From positions 3,226,908 to 3,290,907 of the forward strand of contig CP096137.1 of assembly GCA_023213235.1 (NCBI GenBank): 64,000 bases of DNA, given 5' to 3'. Made by a program: the position numbers and the translations under genes. The notes beneath the pieces were generated by a model. It was given only the letters and a program-made list of their open reading frames with translations. It was not told where the DNA came from and ran no database searches. Positions 16,944 to 28,811 of the stretch are shown here, piece by piece. The number at the start of each line of letters is the position of its first letter. Position 1 is the stretch's first letter. The stretch is from Elusimicrobiota bacterium (GTDB lineage Bacteria > Elusimicrobiota > Elusimicrobia > UBA1565 > UBA9628).

Positions 16944-18967
16944 AAACTCGCGGGAGGGCCTTGTGAGGTACAGCTCCTTCACGAAGGACATCCAGACGGG
17001 CGCGGCGATGGAGCCGCCGGCTTTGCCGGGGGACATCGCGACGCGCATGTCGTCATGGCCGATCCAGACGACGGCGGACACGTCGGCGGTGACGCCGGCG
17101 AACCAGGCGTCGCGGTAGTCGTTGGTCGTGCCCGTCTTGCCGGCGGCGGGGACGCCGAAGCCGACGCGGCGCGCCGAGGCGTAGGCCGTGCCCTCGGGCT
17201 GGGTGATGACGCCGCGCATCGTGTCGAGCGCCAGGCGCGCCGCGACCGTGGAGAAGACGACCTCGCCCTCTCCGCCCGGGGCGTCGCCCTCGGAGAGCGT
17301 CTTGCCCTCGCGGTCCTCGACGCGGCGCAGCCACCAGGGCTTGACCGCGCGGCCGCCGTTGGCGAAGACGGCGTAGGCGGCGGCGACCTGCACGGGCGCG
17401 ACGTCGGCGGTGCCGAGCGCCAGCGAGAGGTTGCGCGGCAGGCGCTGGACGGGGACGCCGGTCGCTTTTGAAAGAGCTTCGAGCACGTCGTCCAAGTCGA
17501 GCTCCTTGAGGAGCTTGATCGCCACGGAGTTCAGGGACTTCCACAGCGCGAAGTCCAGCGCGACGTCGCCGAAGTACTTGTTGCCGTAGTTGTGCGGCGA
17601 CCACTTGCGCCCCTGGCCGATCGAATAGGTCACCGGCTCGTCGAGCATCTTGGTCGACGGCAGGAATTTCCCGGTCTCGTAGGCCTGAGCCCACACGAAC
17701 GGCTTCACCGAGGAGCCCATCAGGCGCCGCCCGTCCATCGCGCGGTCGAGCTGGTTCTGGAAGCTGAAGCCGGTGCCGCCCACGAGCGCGAGCAGGGCGC
17801 CGTTCTTCGGATCGACCGCGACGAGCGCGCCCTCGACGGGAGCGGCCTTGCCCGCGGGCTCGCCGTCCTCGTCGGGCTTGGCCTCGGGGTCGTTCTCCTT
17901 GGCCAGGCGCTCGCGCAAGGCGCGCTGGGCGGCCTTCTGCGCGTCGAGGTCGAACGTCGTGCGGATCGTCAGGCCGCCGCGCAGGAGCCGCTCCTTCGTG
18001 TAGGTGCGCAGCATCTGCCGGCGCACGTGTTCGACGACGTAAGGCGCCTCGTTGACGCGCGTGCGCCAGAACGAGACCTCGGGGATGCGCGCGCGCTTCT
18101 CGAAGCGCTCCCAGAACTCGGACTCGACGCGCTCGACCGCGGACTCGGGCAGATAGCCGTCCTTGACCATGCGCCGCAGCACGGTGCGCTGGCGCGGCCG
18201 CGCGAGCTCGGGCGAGTCGAGCGGCGAGTACTTGTTCGGGCTCGGGATGATGCCGACGAGCATCGCGGCCTCGCCGACGTCGAGGGCGGAGGCCGGCTTG
18301 TTGAAGTAGTAGCGGGCCGCGGACTCCACCCCGAAGGTCCCGTGGCCGAAGTAGGAGAAATTCAGGTACATCATGAGGATCTGATCCTTCGTGAACTTTT
18401 CCTCGAGCTTGCGCGCGCAGAAGTACTCGAAAATCTTTCGGCCGGCGGTGCGCTTTCGCGTCGTGAACATCTGCTTGGCCAGCTGCTGGGTCAAGGTGGA
18501 GCCGCCTTGCGGGCGCCGCGCGCGCGACAGCGTGACGACGACCGCGCGCAAAGTCGCCTTCCAGTCGACGCCGCCGTGCGTGTAGAAGTGGCCGTCCTCG
18601 CTGGCGACGAGCGCCTTTTTGAGGAACGAGGGAATCTCATCGGGGAGCGCACGTACTGCCCCTTCTCGACGGAGAACTCCGCGATCAGCCGGTCCTTCGC
18701 GTCGAGGATGCGGGTCGGCGCCGCCGACACGGACAGCTTCGAGGCCATGTACGGGACCTCGAAGGCCTCGTCATCGGAGAGCAGGTACTCCTCGCGGCCG
18801 GGAACCGTGAGGTTCAGGTAGTAGGTGTCCATGCGCTCGATGATCGTCGCCCGCCGGGAGCGATAATTGAGCCAGCCCGACAGGATCATCCAGCCGGCGG
18901 CGGCCTCGGCGAGGACGCCCGCCGCGGCGGCCGCGAGCAGGGCGCGGCGGAACCAGGCGCGGAGCAT
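16941..18967 (-). CDS. class A penicillin-binding protein (PBP1A type; apparent frameshift)
   Basis: About 675 residues across one missing base in the GGGG run at 18642-18645. One N-terminal membrane anchor (AAAAAGVLAEAAAGWMILSG), then the GT51 glycosyltransferase domain (after the shift: FLKKALVASEDGHFYTHGG, RRPQGGSTLTQQLAKQ, AAMLVGIIPSPNKYSP), then the transpeptidase with the three classic motifs: GSSVKPF (SxxK), SLNS (SxN) and GKTGTT (KTG). It polymerises and crosslinks peptidoglycan in the periplasm. The stop codon TAG is formed by the terminal bases of the RAYT element, so the C-terminus may have been trimmed or set by that insertion. A TATCAT box lies six bases before the start. Confidence 0.9.
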
Positions 18968-18973
18968 GCCTTG

Positions 18974-18979
18974 ATGATA
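18974..18979 (-). promoter_or_regulatory. -10 hexamer TATCAT, leaderless type
   Basis: On the minus strand TATCAT is followed by six bases (CAAGGC) and then the ATG of the penicillin-binding protein gene at 18967. Confidence 0.55.
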
Positions 18980-18999
18980 CCATTCGCGCCCGCGGCGGC

Positions 19000-20530
19000 T
19001 TACGGCCGGCGGCGCTCGAAGACGTAGAGGCGGTCGCCGGACGACCAGTCCGGGCGCGAGGCGGGCACGAGCGCCGGGCCGGCGGGCTCGCGCGGCACGG
19101 GAACGTAGCCCGTGAGGCGGTAGTCGGCCTCGAGCCAGGCGCGCACGGCGTCGCGGAAAGCGAGCCCCAGCGGCGAGCCGATCAAGGTCGAGATCGGCTG
19201 GTTGACGTAGACGACGCGCGAGGGCCGCGCGGCGCGCAGGGCGGCGAGTTCCGCCTCGAGCGGTTCGGGGTTCTTGGGAAACATCGTCAGCGGGTACACG
19301 AAGTCGTGGCGCGTGGCCGCGCGGCGGTCCGCGTAGACGTAGAGCTGGGGCTCGGAGCCGAACACCCAGATCGGTTCGCCGGGAGGCGACTCGGCCTTGA
19401 GCTTCGCCCCGAGCCACTCCGCCTCGAGCAGCGGGCTCGGGTAGAGGAGGTCCTTCGCGACGCGCTCCCGGCCGGAGCCGAAGTACAGCCCTGCGTGGGC
19501 GAGCGCGGGGACCAGGACGAGCGCGGCGAGCGCGGCCGGCGCGCGGCGGCCGAGCTTCTCGACGCCGAACGCCGCGGCCAGGGCCAGCGGCGGCGCGGCC
19601 TGGACGAAGTAGTGGGGAAACAGCAGCAGCCCCGTCGCCGCCGCGAGCAGCCCCCGGCGAGCCACAGCGCGGCCGCCAGCGCGCCGGCATTCTCGCGGCG
19701 CGGCTCGAGCCCCGCCAGGCCGTACGCCGCGAGCGCCCACGCGGGCCAGCCTCCCTTCAAGAACGCAGGCGCGAGCTCGAGGGCGAAGAAGCGCCCCTGC
19801 TCGGCGGCGGCGCCCCAGCCCGCGATCGAGGCGTAGCGCATGTTGCCCGCGACGACGCAGTCCCAGAACTCCGGAAGGCCGCCGCGGGCGGCGAAGTAGA
19901 GGACGAACGCGGCCGGGACGGCGGCCGCGCCGGCGACGAAGCCCGAGGCGGCCCGCGCGTCCCACTTCTTTGCCCCGCGCCACGACGCCAGCGCCAGCGC
20001 CGCGAGGCCGGGCCAGACGGCCGTCTGCTTGGTCATCACGGCCGCGCCCGCGCACAGTCCGGCGAGAACGGCGGAATAACGACCCGCGCGCAGGGAAAAC
20101 CAAACGGCCATGGCCGAGGGAAGCATCGCGAACGCCTCGGTGTTGGCCGCGAAGCCGAAGTCGCCGACCGGGGTCGTGGAGAGGACGAGCAGGGAAAGAG
20201 GCGCGGCCAGGCGCCCGGGAGCGCTCCAGCCCGTCGGCGTCAGCGCGAGCAGGACGAGCGCCGTCAGCAGGGCGGCGAGGATCGCGGCCGCCCGGGGTGC
20301 GACCGGCGAATCGGAGAAGGCCTGGACCGCGCGATAGACGAGCATCGTCGCCGGGGGCTTCTGGTTGAAGACGTCGCGGTAGGGAAGCCCCCCTCGCTCC
20401 AGACTTTCGCCGCGTACGCGTACTCGCCCTCGTCGGACAGGCGCGGCAGGAAGAGGCCGTGCGCGCGCAGCGCGAGGTGCCAGCCGAAGGCCAGGGCGAC
20501 GCCGAGAGCGAGCGTGCGCGCGCGGTTCAC
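19000..20530 (-). CDS. GT39/ArnT-like membrane glycosyltransferase (two apparent frameshifts)
   Basis: About 510 residues when two missing bases in G runs (near 20385-20391 and 19653-19657) are restored. The N-terminus after the first membrane helix carries LSDEGEYAYAAKVWSEGG and, after the first shift, DVFNQKPPATMLV: the acidic pair plus the KPP motif of polyprenyl-phosphate-dependent PMT/ArnT enzymes. Around ten hydrophobic segments follow, with a soluble C-terminal domain ending GDRLYVFERRRP. Such enzymes move a sugar from a lipid carrier to lipid A, protein or glycan on the outer face of the inner membrane; the acceptor is unknown. GTG start; divergent from the next gene with only 33 bases between. 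Confidence 0.75.
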
Positions 20531-20536
20531 GCCCTG

Positions 20537-20542
20537 ACTGTA
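20537..20542 (-). promoter_or_regulatory. -10 hexamer TACAGT, leaderless type
   Basis: Minus-strand TACAGT stands six bases before the GTG at 20530. The divergent gene's own AATAAT box (20552-20557) stands six bases before its ATG at 20564, so both promoters share 33 bases. Confidence 0.45.
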
Positions 20543-20563
20543 CTATTTTGGAATAATCCCCCC

Positions 20564-21894
20564 ATGAGACGCGCCCTCCTCGAGGAGGCCGACGCCGCCG
20601 CCCCCTGGGCCCTCGCCGGCGCCGCCGCGCTCGTCTACGCGGCCACCGTCAACGCCCCCGTGTTCGGCGACGACCGGGTCTTCGTCGAAAGCGCGGCGGG
20701 GTTCGCGCTGCCCGCCGGGGAGTTCCTGCGGGCTCTATTCTCGAGGGAGTACTTCACGCTGACGGGCGAGGGCACGTACCAGCCGCTGACGACGCTCTTC
20801 CATTATTTCACGCACGGCCGGCCCGCCCTCTATCGCGGCGCGGGCATCGCGCTGCACGCGCTCAACGCCGAACTCGTGCGGCGCGCCGCGCGCCGTCTCG
20901 GCGCGGCGCCGGACGCCGCGCTGCTCGGCGGCTTCGTCTTCCTTCTGTTTCCCACGCATCCCGAGACCTTGATTATCTCGGCCTTCAAGGGCAACCTGCT
21001 CGCGCTGACGTTCACGCTCGGCGCGTTCCTGTGCTGGGCGCGCGGCCGCGCGGCGGGAGCGTTCGCCTGCTTCCTGCTCGCGCTCGCGAGCAAGGAGACC
21101 GGCCTGCTCGTCCCCGCCTGGCTCGCCGGCTGGACCTTGCTCTTCGAGCGGCGCCGGCCCGAGTTCGAGCGCCGCGCCGCCCTCGTCTTCGCCCTGGCCG
21201 GCGCGCTGTACCTGTGGTGGCGCTTCATCGGGCTGGGCGCTTCGGACATGCCGCGCGTCCCCTGGAATCCCGCCGCGCTCTCGGGCTGGTACGCGGCCAA
21301 GCTCGCCTGGCCCTTCGAGGCCTGCCGGGAGAGGACCCCTCCCGCCCTCGCCTGGAGCCTGGCGGCCGTCGCCTACGCGGCGGCGGTGTGGGCGGCGCGG
21401 CGCCGCCCCGCCGTCCTCTTCGGCCTGCTCGCCGCCGCACTCGGCGTCGCGCCGCACGTCTGGCGCGCGCGGTACTACATGGACAGCCCCGTCGCCGACC
21501 GTTTCCTTTACATGTCGGCCGCGGGGCTGGCCCTCGCCCTGTCCGCGGCCTCCGGCCGCGCGCGCGCGCCGCGCTCGTCGCCCTCGTCTTCGTCTGCGGC
21601 GCGGCGACGCTGCGGCGAAACCTTCTCTACCGCGACCTCGGCGCGCTCTACGAGCAGACGGCGGCCTGCGCTCCCGGGCACTTCAAGTCCTGGGGCGTCC
21701 TCGCGGGCTGGAAGTTCGACCAAGGCGACTGGCGCGGCGCGCGCGACTGCGCCGCCCGCGCCGTCTCGCTGAACCCGTGGTATCCCGGCGCGGTTCGGGT
21801 CCTGCGCCTCTCCGCCGAGAAGCTCGGCGACGCCGAGAACGCGCGCGGCGCCGCGGCGCTCGAGCGCGAGCTGTTCCCCGAAGCGTCGAGATAA
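20564..21894 (+). CDS. TMTC-like membrane protein with TPR tail (apparent frameshift)
   Basis: About 443 residues across one missing base near 21560-21580 in a GCGC-rich stretch. Roughly ten membrane helices; NAPVFGDDRVFVE near the N-terminus carries the acidic pair found in GT-C fold enzymes, and PTHPETLIISAFKGNLLAL matches the loop typical of TMTC/DUF1736-type O-mannosyltransferase-like proteins. The C-terminal soluble part (FKSWGVLAGWKFDQGDW, AVSLNPWYPGAV) is TPR-like. It may be a second lipid-carrier glycosyltransferase partnering with the divergent GT39-like gene; that pairing is inference from location. Confidence 0.65.
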
Positions 21895-21960
21895 GTTCCC
21901 CGGCGTCCATCGCCCCGCGCGCCGCGCGCCCGCTATCCTGAGGACGCTCAGGAGGCCTCC

Positions 21961-23058
21961 ATGAACCCGGTCCGCTACGCCGTCGTCGGTCTCGGCCACA
22001 TCGCCCAGGTCGCCGTGCTCCCCGCGTTCGCGCACGCGAAGAACTCGAAGCTGACCGCGCTCGTCTCGGGCGACGCCAAGAAGCTCGAGGAGGTATCCGC
22101 GAAATACGGCGTCGAGAACCGCTTCGCCTACGAGGACTACGACGACATGCTCGCCTCCGGCATCGTCGACGCCGTCTACATCGCGCTGCCGAACAGCCTG
22201 CACTTCGACTACGCTCGCCGCGCGCTCGAGCGCGGCGTCCACGTGCTCTGCGAGAAGCCGCTGACGGCCGACGCCGCCCAGGCCGAGGCGCTGGCCCGCG
22301 CGGCCGCGAAGTCGAAGGCGCGGCTGATGACGGCTTACCGCCTGCACTTCGAGCGCGCGAACCTCGAGGCCGTCGAGCTCGTGAAGTCCGGCGTCATCGG
22401 CGAGCCGCGCTTCTTCACCTCGTCGTTCTCGATGCAGCTGACGCCGGGAAACATCCGGGCCGACCGCGAATTGGGAGGCGGGCCGCTCTGGGACCTCGGC
22501 ATCTACTGCATCAACGCGGCGCGCTACTTCTTCCGCGCCGAGCCCGAGGAGGCGTCCGCCTTCTCCGAGCGCGGGCGCGACGCGCGCTTCAAGGAGGTCG
22601 ACGAGATGACCACCGCGATGCTGCGCTTCCCCGGAGGCCGCCTCGCGCAGTTCACGTGCAGCTTCGGCGCCGCCGACACGGCGTGGTGCGAGGTCGTGGG
22701 CACGAAGGGCGAGGTGTGCCTGACCAACGCCTACGAGTACACCGAGGAGATCGAGCTCGAGTCGACGGTCGACGGCCGCTCCCAGACGCGGACCTTCGCC
22801 AAGCGCGACCAGTTCGCCCCCGAGCTGGTCCACTTCTCCGAGTGCGTCCAGGCCGGGAAGAATCCCGAGCCCGACGCCGCGGAGGGCGCCGCGGACGTGC
22901 GCATCATCGAGGCGCTGCTGCGCTCGGCGCGCACCGGGCGCTCCGTCGACCTGCGCCTGCCGGCGCGCGGGCGCAGGCCGAGCCTCCGCCAGCAGATCCG
23001 CCGGCGTCCCGTCCGCAAGCCCGAGGTCGTGAAGGCCCGCGCCGCGCACCGCGGATAG
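21961..23058 (+). CDS. Gfo/Idh/MocA family oxidoreductase
   Basis: 365 residues. The N-terminal Rossmann domain opens YAVVGLGHIAQVAVLPAF; VLCEKPLTADAAQAEAL carries the EKP dinucleotide-fold motif; the C-terminal alpha/beta domain includes GGGPLWDLGIYCINAARYFF, with the D-x3-Y/H positions that shape the sugar site. Closest in style to glucose-fructose oxidoreductase-like enzymes using NAD(P) on sugars. An unusual arginine-rich tail (residues 320-365) extends past the fold. One of the minority of genes with a strong Shine-Dalgarno (AGGAGG, seven bases before the ATG) and a TATCCT box further upstream, so it has a normal leader. Confidence 0.85.
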   Translation: MNPVRYAVVGLGHIAQVAVLPAFAHAKNSKLTALVSGDAKKLEEVSAKYGVENRFAYEDYDDMLASGIVDAVYIALPNSLHFDYARRALERGVHVLCEKPLTADAAQAEALARAAAKSKARLMTAYRLHFERANLEAVELVKSGVIGEPRFFTSSFSMQLTPGNIRADRELGGGPLWDLGIYCINAARYFFRAEPEEASAFSERGRDARFKEVDEMTTAMLRFPGGRLAQFTCSFGAADTAWCEVVGTKGEVCLTNAYEYTEEIELESTVDGRSQTRTFAKRDQFAPELVHFSECVQAGKNPEPDAAEGAADVRIIEALLRSARTGRSVDLRLPARGRRPSLRQQIRRRPVRKPEVVKARAAHRG

Positions 23059-23092
23059 GGAACTTTTCGGGGGCCTCGCTCGTCTGTAGAGA

Positions 23093-23800
23093 GTGGGGAC
23101 TCTCTGGGAGCTGGCGCTCGACGTCCTGCTGCCGCGCGCGTGCGCGCACTGCCGGCGCGACCTGTCGCGGGCCGACGGGCCTCTGTGCGCGCGCTGCGCC
23201 CGGGAGCTACCGCCTCCGGCCGATCCCGCCTGCGTGCGCTGCGGCGGGACGCGCGGGGCCGCCCCCTTCTGCGCCTCGTGCAGAAAGGGACCGTTCGCCT
23301 GCAGGCTGATCCGCGCCCACGCCTCCCACGCCGGCGCGGCGGCGTCGCTCGTCCACGCCTTCAAATTCCGCGGCAACCGCCGGGCGGCCCTGGAGGCCGG
23401 GCGGCGGATGGCCCTGTCCTTGGCCCTGCGCCCGGAACTGCGCGGCTTCGACGCCCTGTGCCCGGTGCCGGCGCATCCGTCGCGCGAGCGCGAGCGCGGG
23501 TGGAACCAGGCGGAGATCCTCGCGCGGGAGATCGCGGCGAAGACGGGAATCCCGCTGCTGACGATCCTCGAGAGAACGCGGAAAGGAGCGCCGGCTTGGA
23601 CGCTTGGACGGCTGGAGCGATCGACGGAACTCGCCGGGGCCTTCCGAGCGAGGGGAACCGCGCATGGCCGAAAAATATTAATTATCGACGACGTAGCCGC
23701 CACGGGCACGACGCTCGAGGCGTGCGCCCGCGCGGCGCGGCAGGCGGGCGCGGCCGACGCGGCGGCCTACGTGTTCGCGCGCGCGGGCTCGGCTACTTGA
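23093..23800 (+). CDS. ComF family phosphoribosyltransferase-like protein
   Basis: 235 residues from a GTG. N-terminal zinc-finger-like cysteines: RACAHCRR, LCARCAREL, CVRCGG and FCASC. HAFKFRGNRRAA is the conserved ComF K-F-G segment, and ILIIDDVAATGTTLEACA is the PRPP-binding loop. ComF proteins support DNA uptake in competent bacteria, as cytoplasmic partners of the translocation motor; no other competence gene is nearby. Its last eight bases overlap the convergent sensor kinase gene. Confidence 0.88.
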   Translation: MGTLWELALDVLLPRACAHCRRDLSRADGPLCARCARELPPPADPACVRCGGTRGAAPFCASCRKGPFACRLIRAHASHAGAAASLVHAFKFRGNRRAALEAGRRMALSLALRPELRGFDALCPVPAHPSRERERGWNQAEILAREIAAKTGIPLLTILERTRKGAPAWTLGRLERSTELAGAFRARGTAHGRKILIIDDVAATGTTLEACARAARQAGAADAAAYVFARAGSAT

Positions 23801-25733
23801 GCCCGAGCAGCTTCTTCCACCAGGACCGCTCCTCCTTCGGAGGGGCCTTGGTGCGCACCGCGACGGCCTCGGCGACCGCGCCGGAGTGGACCGGGAGCGT
23901 GAACAGGAAGGTCGCCCCCTGGCCGGCGTCGCCCTCGATCCACATGCGGCCCTTCTGGAGATGGACGAGGGCCTTGGCGATCGAGAGGCCGAGGCCGGTG
24001 CCGCCGACGTGCATCTCGCCCGCGGCGATCTGCACGAACTTCTCGAAGACCTTCCCCTGGTCGGCCTTCGCGATGCCGGGCCCGGTGTCGGAGACCGCGT
24101 ACTCGACGAAGCCCTGGTTGCCTTCGGCGCGCTTGGCGAGCTTGACCGTGATCTTGCCGCCGGCGGGCGTGAACTTGATCGCGTTGGAGAGCAGGTTCAC
24201 GATGACCTGGACCGTGCGCGAGGCGTCGGCGTCGACGAGCGGCAACCCCTCGGGCGCGGTCATCGTCAGGTCGATGCGCTTCTTCTGCGCCCACGGCACG
24301 AGGCTGTCGACGGCGTCCCGGGCGATCTTCGCGGCCTCGGTCGGCTTCGGGTAGACCGCCATCTGGCCGGACTCGATCTTCGAGAAGTCGAGGATGCTGT
24401 TGATCATCTCGCCGAGGCGGTCGGAGTTCTTGAGCGCGGTCGTCAGCATCCGCGCCTCGTCCTCCTCGATCTTCGCGGCGAACTGGCCCTGGAGGATCTC
24501 GAGGGCCGCGCGGATCGACGAGAGCGGCGCGCGCAGCTCGTGCGTGACGTGCGCGACGAAGTCGCGCTGCATGCGCTGCAGCTCCTTGTGCTTGGTCGCG
24601 TCGGGCAGGGCCGAGACCATGCCGACGACCTTGCCCTCCTCGGTCTTGACGACGGCGCTCGAGGCGCGAAGCGTGCGCTGCGTGTCGGCCACGCCGGCCG
24701 TCTTCACCTCGCCCGTGATCTCCTTGTCGGCGCCGGCCTGCAGCTCGGAGGACATGGTCACGACGAACTGCTCGCCGGCCTTATCGGTGATCGGCTTGCC
24801 CGCGGACTCGGCGAGCGTCTGGCCGTAGATCTGCTCGGCCGCCGGGTTCATCATGAGGATCTTGCCCTGGTCGTCGACGACGACGACGCCTTCGACCATG
24901 TTGTTGAGGACGCTGTCCGTGCGCTTGGCCTCGTTCTTGAGGGTCTTCGTCTCGCGCCGGAGCGGAACGGTGACCTCCTCGACGCGCTTGGCGATGTCCT
25001 GCTCGAGCAGCTTCAAGACCTGGTCGATGACCTTTTTGCGGAGGACGGGATCGGGCACGGCCTTCTCCACGAGGGCCATCATCGTGCGCTCGAGGGAGCC
25101 GGCGTTGATCGCGTCGGTGATGTCGCGGATCTCGGCCTCGGCGGCGGCGCGGGCCTGATCCGGATCCAGCCCGGCCCCGGCGGCCGCGGGGGCGCCGCCC
25201 GCGCCGGCCCCGGCGCCCGAGACTCCGCTCTCGGCTCCGGCGCCCTTCTCCCCGGCCTTCAGGTAGACGGCCTCGTTGAAGACGATGTGGAGCGCGCCGC
25301 GGCCGGCGAGCCAGCCTTTCGGGTCGGCGGCGGCCGGATTGTCGGGACGCATGGCGGCGAGCTCGCAGAACGCGACGAGCTCATCTGAAGACAGGCCGGC
25401 CCGGAAGGAGAGGCTCGTCAGCTTGAAGCGGTTGAAGAGGTTCGCCAACGACGCCGGCAGCTGCGCGAGCGACCCGACGACGCGGCCGTTGAGGATCAGC
25501 TTGTCGCGGTCGATGCCGATCGCGAGCTCGCCGCTGGGCGACAACGACAGGGCGGAGGCCAGATTCTCCTGAGCGGCGCCGATCGTCGCGATGACCGTCG
25601 GGTGGCCGACCTTGTACAAGGCCATCTGGCCGAGGGCCTTTCCGATCGCCTTGAGGGCCTCGAGCGTCTGCCGCTCGAGGCCGCCGCCGGGAGCCGGGGT
25701 CGGCGAGCACGGCGGAGGGGTTTCATCGGCCAT
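23793..25733 (-). CDS. cytoplasmic sensor histidine kinase with PAS domain
   Basis: 646 residues from the ATG at 25733. There is no clear membrane helix, so it probably senses internally. Residues 1-170 are an uncharacterised alpha-helical region, followed by an Ala/Gly linker, a coiled-coil-like stretch, and a PAS domain (VEGVVVVDDQGKILMMNPAA). HisKA carries the phosphoacceptor in HVTHELRAPLSSIR; the ATPase domain shows NLLSNAIKFTP, DTGPGIAKAD and GGTGLGLSIAKAL. No response regulator lies beside it, so it is an orphan here. It overlaps comF by eight bases at its 3' end and is divergent from the UDP-glucose dehydrogenase gene. Confidence 0.9.
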   Translation of the reverse strand: MADETPPPCSPTPAPGGGLERQTLEALKAIGKALGQMALYKVGHPTVIATIGAAQENLASALSLSPSGELAIGIDRDKLILNGRVVGSLAQLPASLANLFNRFKLTSLSFRAGLSSDELVAFCELAAMRPDNPAAADPKGWLAGRGALHIVFNEAVYLKAGEKGAGAESGVSGAGAGAGGAPAAAGAGLDPDQARAAAEAEIRDITDAINAGSLERTMMALVEKAVPDPVLRKKVIDQVLKLLEQDIAKRVEEVTVPLRRETKTLKNEAKRTDSVLNNMVEGVVVVDDQGKILMMNPAAEQIYGQTLAESAGKPITDKAGEQFVVTMSSELQAGADKEITGEVKTAGVADTQRTLRASSAVVKTEEGKVVGMVSALPDATKHKELQRMQRDFVAHVTHELRAPLSSIRAALEILQGQFAAKIEEDEARMLTTALKNSDRLGEMINSILDFSKIESGQMAVYPKPTEAAKIARDAVDSLVPWAQKKRIDLTMTAPEGLPLVDADASRTVQVIVNLLSNAIKFTPAGGKITVKLAKRAEGNQGFVEYAVSDTGPGIAKADQGKVFEKFVQIAAGEMHVGGTGLGLSIAKALVHLQKGRMWIEGDAGQGATFLFTLPVHSGAVAEAVAVRTKAPPKEERSWWKKLLGLK

Positions 25734-25741
25734 CGGCCGAG

Positions 25742-25747
25742 AGTATA
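25742..25747 (-). promoter_or_regulatory. -10 hexamer TATACT for the sensor kinase
   Basis: Minus-strand TATACT lies eight bases before the ATG at 25733, near the upper limit for a leaderless start. The divergent gene has TATATA at 25778-25783, seven bases before its ATG. Confidence 0.5.
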
Positions 25748-25790
25748 GAGCATGGATCGGGCCTTGTCCATCCCTCCTATATATGGAAGA

Positions 25791-27118
25791 ATGCGCCCCG
25801 TGAAATCCCACGATGTGTGCGTCGTCGGCGCGGGGTACGTCGGGCTCGTGACCGGCGCCTGCCTCGCGGAGATCGGCCACCGCGTCGTCTGCGTCGACTC
25901 CGACCCCCGCAAGCTGAAGGCCCTGAAGGCCGGAAAGGTTCCGATCCACGAGCCCGGTCTCGACGAGGTGTTTCGCCGCGTCGTGAAGTCCGGCAAGCTC
26001 GCCTTCGCGGGCTCGGTCGTGGAAGGCCTGAAGTTCAAGGGCCGCCGCGCCGAGGTCGTCTTCATCGCCGTCGGCACGCCGCCGCGTCCCGACGGCTCCG
26101 CCGACCTCTCCGCCGTCGAGGCCGTCGCCGAGACCGTCGCCAAGCACATGGCCGGCTACACCGTGATCGTCGACAAGTCGACGGTCCCCGTCGAGACGGG
26201 CGACTGGGTGTCCAAGACGATCCAGCGTTTCAACAAAGCGGGACGCCTTACGACGTCGTGTCGAACCCCGAGTTCCTCAGCGAGGGCTCGGCGGTCAAGG
26301 ACTTCATGAAGCCCGACCGCGTCGTGCTCGGCGTCTCGTCGAAGCGCGCCGAGGCGCTGATGCGCGAGATCTACGCGCCGCTCAAGGCGACGGTGCTCGT
26401 CACCGATCTCAAGAGCGCGGAGCTCATCAAGCACGCGTCGAACAGCTTCCTGGCGACCAAGATCTCCTACATCAACGCCGTCTCCGCGCTGTGCGAGAAG
26501 GTCGGCGCCGACGTGAAGCTCGTCGCTCAGGGCATGGGCCTCGACCGCCGCATCGGCCCCATGTTCCTCAACGCGGGCATCGGCTTCGGCGGCTTCTGCT
26601 TCCCGAAGGACCTCGAGGCCTTCTATTGGATCAGCCGGCAGAAGGGCTACGACTTCAAGCTCCTGAAGGCCGTCCAAGAGGTGAACGAGCTCCAGCTGAC
26701 CTGGATAGCGCGCAAGATCGAGGAGAAGCTCTGGAACCTCGAGGGCAAGACGGTCGCCATGCTCGGCCTGGCGTTCAAGCCGAACACCGACGACATGCGC
26801 TTCGCGCCCTCGATCGAGGTCGTCTCGGCCCTGCGCGCGCGCGGCGTCAAGGTCCGCGCGTTCGACCCCGTCGCGATGGAGCGCGCGAAGGTTCTGCCGG
26901 AGTTCAAGGGCGTCCACTTCGCCAAGGACGAGTACGACGCGGTGAAGGGCTGCGACGCGCTGGCGATCGTCACCGAGTGGCCGCGCTTCAAGGACCTCGA
27001 CCTGCGACGCGCCAAGAAGCTCATGCGCACCGCCGTCCTGCTCGACGGCCGCAACGTCTTCGAGCCCGAGAAGGCGCGCGCGCTCGGCTTCGACTACGCG
27101 GGCGTCGGACGGCCCTGA
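25791..27118 (+). CDS. ugd: UDP-glucose 6-dehydrogenase (apparent frameshift)
   Basis: About 442 residues across one missing base near 26240-26250 (…[22 protein letters not shown]). Motifs: [17 protein letters not shown] (NAD fold), [36 protein letters not shown], and the catalytic cysteine in [16 protein letters not shown]. It oxidises UDP-glucose to UDP-glucuronate with two NAD. The next gene, a UDP-glucuronate decarboxylase-like epimerase, starts two bases downstream, so the pair would make UDP-xylose. The start at 25791 follows a TATATA box; upstream in-frame ATG 25752 lies inside the divergent promoter region. Confidence 0.9.
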
Positions 27119-27119
27119 G

Positions 27120-28051
<932 letters not shown>

Positions 28052-28799
28052 ACTCCCCACTCGTCTCCGTCGTCCTGCCGTGCCACAACGAGGCCGGCAA
28101 CATCGCGCGCTACGGCGCCGACCTTTTCCCCGCGCTCGACGGGCTCGGCGTCCCGTACGAGGTCATCCTGGTCGACGACGGCTCGACCGACGGGACGGCC
28201 GCCGCGGCCGCGTCGCTGCTCATCACGCGCCGCGACGTGAAGATCCTCTCGCTGTCTCCCAACCGCGGCATGGGCGGTGCGCTGCGCGCTGGCTTCGCCG
28301 AGGCCCAGGGCGAGTGGGTCGCGACGCTCGACGCCGACCTGACCTTCCCGCCGGCCGGGCTCAAGCGCCTTCTCGAGGCCGGCGTCGCCTCCAAGGCCGA
28401 CCTGGTGTCCGGGTCCCCCTACCTCAGGCCGGGCGACCTGCAGGAGGTGGCCTGGCTGCGGCGCCTGCCGAGCCTCATGGTCAACGCCTTCTACCGCGGC
28501 GTCTTCGGCCGCGCCCTGACGGCGTACACCCCGGTCATGCGGCTCTACCGCGCGACCTTCTTGCGCGGGCTCGACATACGCTCGACGGGCTTCGAGATCA
28601 ACGCCGAGATCGCCGCCCGCGCGATGATCGCCCGGCGCCCCGTCGTCGAGGTGCCCGTGCCCCTTCGCGCGCGCACGGCCGGCGTCTCCAAGCTCGACCG
28701 CGGCCGCGAGCTGCGCCGGCACCTGGGTCTCGTGGCCTCCCTGCTCGTCCGGCGCTGAGGATTTTTCCCGGATTTGATCGCCGCTTGATCGACTCCTGC

Positions 28800-28805
28800 T
28801 ACCCT
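28800..28805 (+). promoter_or_regulatory. -10 hexamer TACCCT, leaderless type
   Basis: TACCCT stands six bases before the ATG at 28812. The GGGG between them could also serve as a weak ribosome site, though it is too close to the start. Confidence 0.45.
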
Positions 28806-28811
28806 CGGGGT